Assembly: GCA_004123355.1 (NCBI GenBank)
Contig: SCHM01000002.1
Coordinates: 806,001-870,000, forward strand
Direction: 5' to 3'
Source: Amphirosellinia nigrospora
Taxonomy: Eukaryota > Ascomycota > Sordariomycetes > Xylariales > Xylariaceae
Length of the DNA stretch: 64,000 nt
A model generated the notes under the pieces. That model was not told where the DNA came from. It saw nothing but the letters and a program-made list of their open reading frames with translations, and made no database searches. The position numbers and the translations under genes are program-made. Of this stretch, positions 56,465 to 64,000 are shown piece after piece; positions within the stretch are counted from its first letter, which is position 1; the number at the start of each line of letters is the position of its first letter.

Positions 56465-57602
56465 CTACCTCGATGCCTGCTGTCCTGTCCGTGCCAAGTA
56501 TGCCTTCCACGCTCGTCTTCGGTATCGCTCGGCCTCCGCTCGTGGGGCTCCCGCCTTGAGAATGCCTCGCCCGACGATGATGATGTCACTTCCGTCCTCG
56601 CCGATCAGTTTCGTGGGCGTGTTGTACTGCTGACCTAGCCCGTCCCCCTATCGTTTGCTCTTCGGTGCCTTCCGGGGGTAACTGAACTCCCGGCGTCATG
56701 GAGATAAAATCGTCGTCGGCTTCCGTGTTCAGGGTTCTTTGGGCGATGAAACCCATGACAAAGTCTTTGTTCTCGCGGGCGGCTTCTTGGCATGCCCGCG
56801 TGTAATCGGGCGTCATATAATTGCCTGCGCTTGACATTTGTGCTAATATCAAAAGCCCACGCTCCCATGGGGGTTCTTCGATCCCTGCGTATACCAGTTC
56901 ATCTCCTTCGGCGATGGTGTTTGCGAAGCGTGGCGAATCGACGGGCTCAAAAGATTGCGTCACGGTGGTGATGGAAACGATGCTACCCTTTCTGCCGGCG
57001 TTAGAGTCATTGTGTTGTGCCGGTGGAGGTAGAGGATGCATCGCTCCTACCGTATCCGCTTCCTCACTCTCGTCGTCATCGTTGAATGAATCCGAGACCG
57101 GGGTACCGACTGTGACAGAAGTGTTGACCTCATAATTGACACGCGACCGCCAGTGTTTGGCAGCGTCAGCAAGCGCCTTGACGGCAGCCTTTCCCGGAAT
57201 CATATTTATTTTACAATATGGGCCCAGTCAATAATGCGTGCAGTACCTGCTGTATACTGCATCTGAACGGTGTGGCCTATGTCACCGAACTTTCGGTCCT
57301 CGAAGATGAGGAAGCCATGTTTTCTCGCCAGCGCACCAAGTTTAGCACCAGTGCCGGTCTTAGGATGATAATCCCAACCTGCAACTAAGTCGTAGTGAGT
57401 CTTGAACACGACAATAGAGGGGCCAATGGCATCGGCTAAACCAAGCAATTCGCGGGTGTTGGTGACGTCGGCGCTCAAGCATAGGTTGGATTGTTTCAGC
57501 TCCATTAAGCGCAAGAGGTAACTGGCGAGAGGGTGAGTGGCCTTTGCGGCCCTGGGCGAAGGTAGCCCTGACGGTCGGGTGGTGTTCCTGGGAAGCGCAC
57601 AT
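56465..57602 (-). CDS. URA3: Orotidine 5'-phosphate decarboxylase
   Basis: The last step of UMP synthesis. About 378 aa in one exon from the ATG at 57602, where [11 protein letters not shown] begins. The active-site motif is [19 protein letters not shown]. Other blocks are [36 protein letters not shown] and, near the end, [12 protein letters not shown]. The long acidic and Ser-rich insertion between about residues 170 and 245 ([24 protein letters not shown]) is typical of filamentous ascomycete enzymes, known as Pyr4/PyrG. Three frame breaks occur: an apparent extra base near 57549, a missing A in the run at 57209-57212 and an extra base in the C-run at 56644-56648. With them resolved the length is a whole number of codons. 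Confidence 0.95.
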
Positions 57603-60600
57603 GACGGCTAAAGTTTGCTAATAGCTCGGGTCAATGCAAGCAGTGAGGGAGGGCAGGAGATCTCATGAGCTTCGAGTCGAGTCAAGGTTGCGCGACTAAA
57701 GCCGTACGGGGGTGGAGGAGGATGGAGGGGCCAAGGTTATAGTAGTGCGGGACGTCAAACTAACTGTTAACGATGTTTGGGGTTTGAATCGTCGCTCTCT
57801 GTACAAACAGACGGCCTTATTGATTAGTTGTCAGGATGGAGGTATCCTGTGACCTGGGGACTGTCAGGTTCAGACCTGTCGGATCTGAATGAGTTTTCGT
57901 TGGGATACCTACTGCTGCAGGTCCTGGCCTTGGTAGGTCTTGGTAGGTCCGGTAGGGCTGGCTACCTGTACTTAGAGTCTGCTTAGAGGACAAACACGGC
58001 GGTGGTGATCGGCAATCCTGGGTGCTGTGGAGCTGCAATGATGTCAGTTCTAGTTTCACTCTCGATCAACTTCGCATGATTCCCCGGCTCTGCCCAGCTT
58101 CCTCTGCATCCTAAATCATCAATTCGAGGGAAGAAGGATTGAATCGAATCGGCACACGCCCACATTTATTGTGGTTCCGTGGGGGAGATGCATGGGCAAC
58201 CATTCTCGACTGTGACACAGTAGACCGGATGAAAGATAGTAGATGGAGGCAGGAATGTAGGTACCGTAAGCTTGGAAGGGGGTTTCGGGCCTTTCTGATA
58301 AGGGTTCGGGGCGGTGGTCTCGAGGGAAACCAATGGGAGGGCGAAGTGATGCGGTCTTGCCGGTGTCACGGCATGTGTCACCTGCTTGTCAACGGCAACT
58401 CCGTCGAATGAAGTCGATCTCCGAAAGGGGAAGATGATAGCCTGCAGGAGATCCGATCTCAATGCTGGCTGAATTAATTGTTTGATAAGATGAGAACGAG
58501 AACAGGGTGTGCGTGAGTAAGTACGGTGAGTATGGTATGGGAAGGGAAAGAAAGGAGGCGATAAATACTTTGCTACTCGAGGAATGAAGGAAGAAATTGG
58601 ATGTTGGGCTGGCTGGCTCTGCAGGTACTGCGCTTTCAATGGAGGGGCACTTAGACAGCACCTGCATGGGCGTGTTTGTTGTCCTAATTATTTTTAAACT
58701 TTTTAAGCCTGCCGCAAACCGGCATGTGACCGTAACATAAGGATCCTTCCTTCATTTACAACTCCTTCTAAGATAACCAACACATATGCTCCAAGTATAT
58801 AATATGACTATGAAAAATATTGACTGCAGTAATTTCGAAAATAAGTAGCACATTTGTGAAGGATAGTTTCTTAGGATAAGCAAGAAGATCTAACAGCAGA
58901 CCAGTGTACCAATGCTTATTTTTGATATTAAACATACTGTGGGTCTTTGTTTCCAGGTATGTGGGGATGTGGTATGAAATAGTCCGACAGGGTGGCAGGA
59001 GTATACGGCCTCCGTACGGCCTACCTCTTCACCACAGCCTCCCTCATCTCCACATTCTATTAAACAACTACTCTGGGCAGACTCTCGGTCTACCTATCGT
59101 CGTACATCTTCTGCGATATGTCTTAGCCAATACCTAGGTAGGTAGGTGGTAGGTTGTATTTGCCTAGGTAGTTCGAATGCATACTTACTACGGGGCACAC
59201 AGAAGAATGGCACAAATGGTATAGTCGATTTAGGGTATAGGAAGAACTTTTCCTATATCGCCTCTGTATTATAAAAGCCCAGGGCCTAGATTATTCGATA
59301 TCCGCTCGATCGATCTTCATACTATTTGAGTCTTTGACCTCTTCGCCCTTGCCACTCCTCATCTTGATTTCAATTGGGGCACATTAAAATGAAAGAGAAA
59401 TTCTCATTGCCTCAACATAGTGAATTCGCTTCTGAAGCGCGAACCAATGCATGCATGCTCAGGTTTAGGGCCCCAACCGGATGCGATGTGCAACTCTAAT
59501 CTAGGTACAGACGGACGTAGTGCAGATCAAACTGTTCGATATAGCAACCCCCATGTCTATACCGCACGGTCTAGACTGTAACGAACAGGTATCATGTCTC
59601 GGCCACATCTATCGTCGAAGTGCCAATGCCGCCAAACACATCGGACGGCTATGATAGGTCAGATTAGAATGGGAAAGCAAACCACTTCCCCGAGAGGTAG
59701 GCAGGCGATTCTTAGGCCGAAATATCACATAATACAGGGTCTCAAACTCCGACTTTTAAAGGTGACAAAGGTGACCCCCATTCATATAAATCCGAGTCCG
59801 AGATAGCTTGACTCGTGTAAGCACCTTGCATCCATTAGTTGACGATCTAGACAGGGTCGGCATGGAGCCGACAGTAACGGCGTGGCACAGGTATAGTCTA
59901 GTGCGACGAAGTTAAGAACATAGTGTACACTACTGAGGGCATGGAAGTGGTGCGCATATTTGTTATTGGGTGCTGCGCTTCGCCTCGAGAGACGCCAGCG
60001 CTGGTCGATTAGGGCTGTGTTGGTCTACGGTTGCCTCGTGCATACTGTAGTATTGTAGTAATGCAGTATTGTGATCCAATTCTCCAAGTCATAGTGGTGA
60101 CTTGTCATTGATGGGCGATGGGCAGCATCTGCAGGCCGGGCTCGGAACCTTGTTATGCATGATGCGACCTGGACGCAGGCACCCTTACCAACACTACCTC
60201 ACCTCCTGAGACATTATACACTTAGGTATAGGACCGTAGGTGCGTAATGCGAACTATGTTGACATCCTACTGGTTGATGATTCCTGGTTGGTACTGTTTC
60301 TGTTACGCAGTTATGAGTGTGTGACATGGCTGCTACTACCTTCATAGACAAATAGAAATAGGGCTTCGTCCAGAACCTCTCTTTCTCTCTCCTTGGCGCG
60401 CGCGCGCTCAGAAGTACCCATAAGCTAGATCGGGGACGTACACCGCATAAAGAAGAGGAAAAAAACTAAGGGGTCAGAGACAAAAACAAACAGTTTGGAG
60501 AGTAAAGAAAAGGAGAAAGACCAACCAATTTTGCCCATCTATCTGAGGATGAAGTATAGACTAATCCTCCATCTGTAGGCACTATAAAAAGGACGCGTGC

Positions 60601-61253
60601 CAAGCCGCATCCTATGGTACTAAAGTAGGTACTTAATAGGTAGATCAGATTGATACCGTGGTAGCGGCACCGTTCCGTTCCAAGTTCAGGGCAGAATTTC
60701 CCTTATCTTATCTACTTACTTGCTGGATAGGTACCAGTAAAGAAAAAGCTAGATGTTGCCTACGTACCTGTAATTTAGGCATGCTGTAATTACAAGGCAG
60801 GCACCTGAGGCCGCAAAGCATGCTGTACACCTGTAGCCTTGTGACATATACTAGAAGCAGACAGAGAGCATCTGCTGTTCAATGCCATCTACCTCTATCC
60901 ATCATCAAAGACGGTGATCGCGTTGCGTAGCACTCACACACACACATAAACACAAGGTACCACGTCAATCTAATCCCACTTTTGATTGCTGACACCGGAC
61001 CAATTTCTCCATCCACGTCGGCCTCCTTTATTAATCTCAGCCTTCGAAACCCTGATTGCGCACGCCCCAAACCTAATTAGTTGGTTGCGGAGGTATGCTG
61101 TACCTACAAAACGTCGTCATCCCGCCTTCGTAGCCTGATCCAGATCCAACTATCGAAATCGTCTTCGCTTTGATACCGATACCTCCGAATACTACTTCAT
61201 CCCCTCGTCTCGCACACACAAAGCGCCAAGCACATTGAAAACGAAGCGTCGCC
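57603..61253. other. Long gene-poor region (3.65 kb)
   Basis: No gene recognised. Short TAGGTAGG-type runs occur at about 57930-57955 and 59135-59172, including ACCTAGGTAGGTAGGT. A CT-rich tract and a GCGCGCGCGC run lie near 60380-60410. The last few hundred bases should hold the phosphatidylinositol synthase promoter. Confidence 0.4.
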
Positions 61254-62311
61254 ATGTCAGAGAGAAAAACCCTACGGCAGGCTGCTCTAGCGGCAGCAAA
61301 TGAGTTGCCTGACAAGTCTAACGGGCATAGCGACACGGCCATGAATGGGGGTAGTGATGCTCGCGTCTCGACCACATCTAAGACAACCGCCGGTCCTACC
61401 GAGAACATATTTTTGTTCTGGCCAAACTTGATCGGTCGGTGCCCCGCATCTTTTCACCACTCTACGAGTTGGACAGACGGCTAACATCATCCGTACTTCA
61501 GGGTATTTCCGTATCGTGCTAGCCATTGCGTCGCTGTATTACATGCCACTGCATCCGAGAACATGCTCCATACTCTACAGTATTTCATGTCTGCTCGATG
61601 CCCTTGACGGATATGCCGCGCGATACTTCCATCAGTCCACGAGATTTGGCGCCGTGCTGGACATGGTCACCGATCGATGTACCACTTCATGTCTACTTGT
61701 GTTCCTCTCTTCAGCCTTCCCCAGGTGGGCCATCGTGTTTCAGGGGCTCATCTCGTTGGACTTCGCGAGCCACTACATCCACATGTACGCAACCCTCGCC
61801 ATGGGCGGCTCGGCCGAGAGCCACAAGAATGTGGATAAGACACGAAGCTGGCTCCTCAATCTTTACTACACTAATAAGGTTTGTCTGCCGCTCTCTGAGA
61901 TTGCTATTCATTGAAGCTTACTCTAGCCAGACCGTTCTATTCCTCACATGTGCCTTGAACGAGCTCTTCTTTATCGCCCTCTACCTCCTATCCTTCTCGT
62001 CGCCTTTGCTCTCGCCGAAACTTCTTCAAACAGTGGGTGAGTCAAAGGCTGCCGCCATCCAGAGCGGGGCCCAGGTCAATAGCTCCATCATCCGCCAGCT
62101 ATTCACCAATCCCTACAGCGCCGCAGCGTTGGAGATGGCCCGCGCCAACAAGATGGATTCTACCTGGCCTTGGATCCTAGCAGGTATCAGCGCGCCTGTC
62201 ATGGTCATCAAGAATATTCTCAATATCGTCCAACTGGTCAAGGCAAGCAAATGGCTAGCCGAAGGTGACGTTGAGGCGAGAAGAACCGCTGCCTTAGAAA
62301 AAGCGAAGTAA
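61254..62311 (+). CDS. PIS1: CDP-diacylglycerol-inositol 3-phosphatidyltransferase
   Basis: Phosphatidylinositol synthase, an ER membrane enzyme joining CDP-diacylglycerol and inositol. 312 aa, exons 61254-61434, 61502-61878 and 61931-62311, no frame break. The N-terminal 50 residues are hydrophilic. The CDP-alcohol phosphotransferase signature reads DALDGYAARYFHQST, then RFGAVLDMVTDR, with all four expected acidic residues. Hydrophobic stretches follow (CTTSCLLVFLSS, FLTCALNELFFIALYLLSF, WILAGISAPVMVI). The motif HMYATLAMGGSAESHKNVD is typical of the fungal enzyme. The first intron uses the unusual donor GTCGGT and the second GTTTGT. It is essential in yeasts. Confidence 0.95.
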
Positions 62312-64000
62312 GTATGAAAGGGCAGCTAGCAGACACGGACACCCCACGTAAGGGGAAATCTTGGAAGTGTGTCAACAGTTTTGACAAAAAGGAGCTCGTC
62401 TCACTCTATGTGCAGTAGTCTGTGTTATTATCGGTGGGATGTGTGCATCCCCCCCTTTTTCCTCCTTTAGCATTTGGGCAGGCGTGATAGCATAAGAGTG
62501 GCTCCGGTAGGTAGTATATGTGGGAGCGGTCCCCATTTCTGATTTCAATGGTTGTTGGGGGGTCTACTATAACTGGAAACCAATGGGGTTCAACGTAAAT
62601 GGATCGTACTTGTCCATATCATATATAACACAACTTAAAATTTAATACTTGTACCACGTATGTGTACGGACCGTAAATCCTTCAGTGCTAAAAGAACATG
62701 GTAGTAGTATAATGTCAGTCTGTTTGATGTTTCAAACTAAACACGATTCATACACAATATCAAGTTAAGACTCTTTGAAGAGCTTTTGAAACTCGGATAC
62801 GTCAACGATCAAAGTGGCTCGAGGACAAGAAGAGCTTCAACAGACGCTAAAGATCCCAGGGTTGTCTTAGCGGGAGGTGTTATTCCCTACCTACCTATCC
62901 ATAACCTAGCCTACGGCGTGATGTATATAAAAAGTAACTACAGTGTTCAGTCTCTTCACAAGATTAAGTACCTACGTACATACATACCTCTCTCTTAAAG
63001 TTCTAAAGCTTTCGCAGACGCCTATTATCATGTTAAGCTAGCTCACAAGACACGACGCGATATAACAGCAACGCCTTCGCTCGTTTTTCATCTTCACTAG
63101 GGAATACTATACAACACGCGACGCGCCGATCCCTGCAAGTATCAGGCTTGGTCGCACAAGCAAAACGCTACGATGACACTTACTACCTACCTATTCTTCT
63201 TGAGTGGTTTCCTCTTTCTATAATCCATGGCGAAGCGATTTTGTAGCTGCAGGTTTCCTACTGTTTAGGAGAGTAGACACGGATGAGTGTCTCAATACCA
63301 CGAGCCCAGAACAAGTATTAGCCCCTGTCAGTCAGAAATCAAATCACATTTCGAAGTAAAATCCACCCGTCAGCTCATTATGCGTGAGATAATTCTCACA
63401 TCATTCATTTTATCATATATAACATGCTCTGCTGCAATTCTCAAATCGTCTCATATTAACTAGTCGCCAACTGGTCGCCCATCGCAGAAGCAGTAATTGA
63501 CAATACAACCTTATCCAGTCTCATTGGTGTATAAAGCAGCACCTATCTGTGAAACTTTTGGCCTTGTCTGGGCTGGCTACCGTAAGCTCTCCTCCCCTGG
63601 GCTTTCTTGTCCCTACTCATACTGGCACCTAATGTGAGATCAATCCGTGGGGGAACAGCAAATCCAAATGACTTAGCGACTTTGGCGAGGTCAAGTTTAT
63701 TTACGTCACTGAATTAAGAGAATTAGCAGCTGATTCGGAAGACAAGTAGCCGCAAGTCGCGTGTTACTTCCTACGAGAATAATATTTTGAAAGGAGAAAT
63801 AGAAAATACTTACAAGACCGTTCTTAAAGAATGTGAAGCGTAAGCGTGAAGGTAAGCTCGATACCCCTCTAATCATAATTGTCAATGCTAAATCTGTAGT
63901 GGCCATCGATCAGGATATATACCTTTGGCGCTCTGGTTTAGGTAGTAGTTGCTGTTTATGAGTTTCTCTAATTGGCTTTGTATGTTCAATATCTTCTTCG
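62312..64000. other. Intergenic region at the window edge
   Basis: No gene recognised in 1.7 kb. It includes the 3' region of the phosphatidylinositol synthase gene. Confidence 0.4.

Noticed and set aside
375-57602. Programmed ribosomal frameshifting as the explanation for the breaks
   Set aside because: Too many unrelated genes are affected, both signs occur, and no common slippery sequence or downstream structure is visible.

Overview
The window looks like nuclear DNA of a filamentous ascomycete (Pezizomycotina, probably Sordariomycetes). The reasons are short GT-AG introns with CTRAC-like branch points, an orotidine-5'-phosphate decarboxylase carrying the long internal insertion known from filamentous ascomycetes, an alpha-ketoglutarate-dependent xanthine dioxygenase, a fungal Pol iota-like polymerase, a 2EXR protein and a Zn2Cys6 regulator. 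Placement below class is a guess. No rRNA, tRNA, CRISPR or virus-derived element was seen.

Layout. 0.4-2.4 kb: Y-family DNA polymerase (-). 2.65-4.2 kb: a non-autonomous, fold-back DNA element with TA target-site duplication. 5.6-7.0 kb: disordered regulator-like protein (+). 8.6-12.5 kb: SMP/C2 lipid-transfer protein of the Mug190/tricalbin type (+). 13.6-14.0 kb: small conserved protein (-). 15.2-16.0 kb: 2EXR protein (-). 17.1-18.6 kb: divergent respiratory pair COX12 (-) and MLRQ/NDUFA4-like (+). 18.9-23.9 kb: RRM protein (-) divergent from SEC31 (+). 24.7-25.8 kb: SDR (+). 29.5-31.6 kb: Sde2 (-) divergent from RPS10 (+). 33.4-35.0 kb: polyol-type zinc dehydrogenase (+). 37.2-38.6 kb: GT31-like glycosyltransferase (+). 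39.4-40.1 kb: phosphatidylserine decarboxylase relic (+). 40.4-41.5 kb: DUF3712 protein (-). 44.4-48.0 kb: HECT ubiquitin ligase (+). 49.4-50.7 kb: xanthine dioxygenase (+). 52.8-55.3 kb: Zn2Cys6 factor (-). 56.5-57.6 kb: OMP decarboxylase (-). 61.2-62.3 kb: phosphatidylinositol synthase (+). Long gene-poor stretches lie between 25.8-29.5, 41.5-44.4, 50.7-52.8, 57.6-61.2 and 62.3-64 kb. The genes are mostly unrelated housekeeping genes; the only clear functional pairing is the divergent COX12/MLRQ pair.

Quality warning. At least 25 single-base frame breaks, mostly one-base losses and a few one-base gains, often in short homopolymers, interrupt genes that should be essential and intact (RPS10, SEC31, OMP decarboxylase and others). 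In the genes where I added up exon lengths, allowing for these breaks restores a whole number of codons. I read them as consensus errors in an indel-prone long-read assembly, not as pseudogenes. Gene ends below span the whole inferred gene, across such breaks.

The two most unusual things seen are the fold-back element, whose arms consist of a roughly 10-bp tandem repeat running in opposite orientations around a 14-bp GC-rich inverted repeat, and a 3-nucleotide internal micro-exon in COX12 bounded by two good introns.
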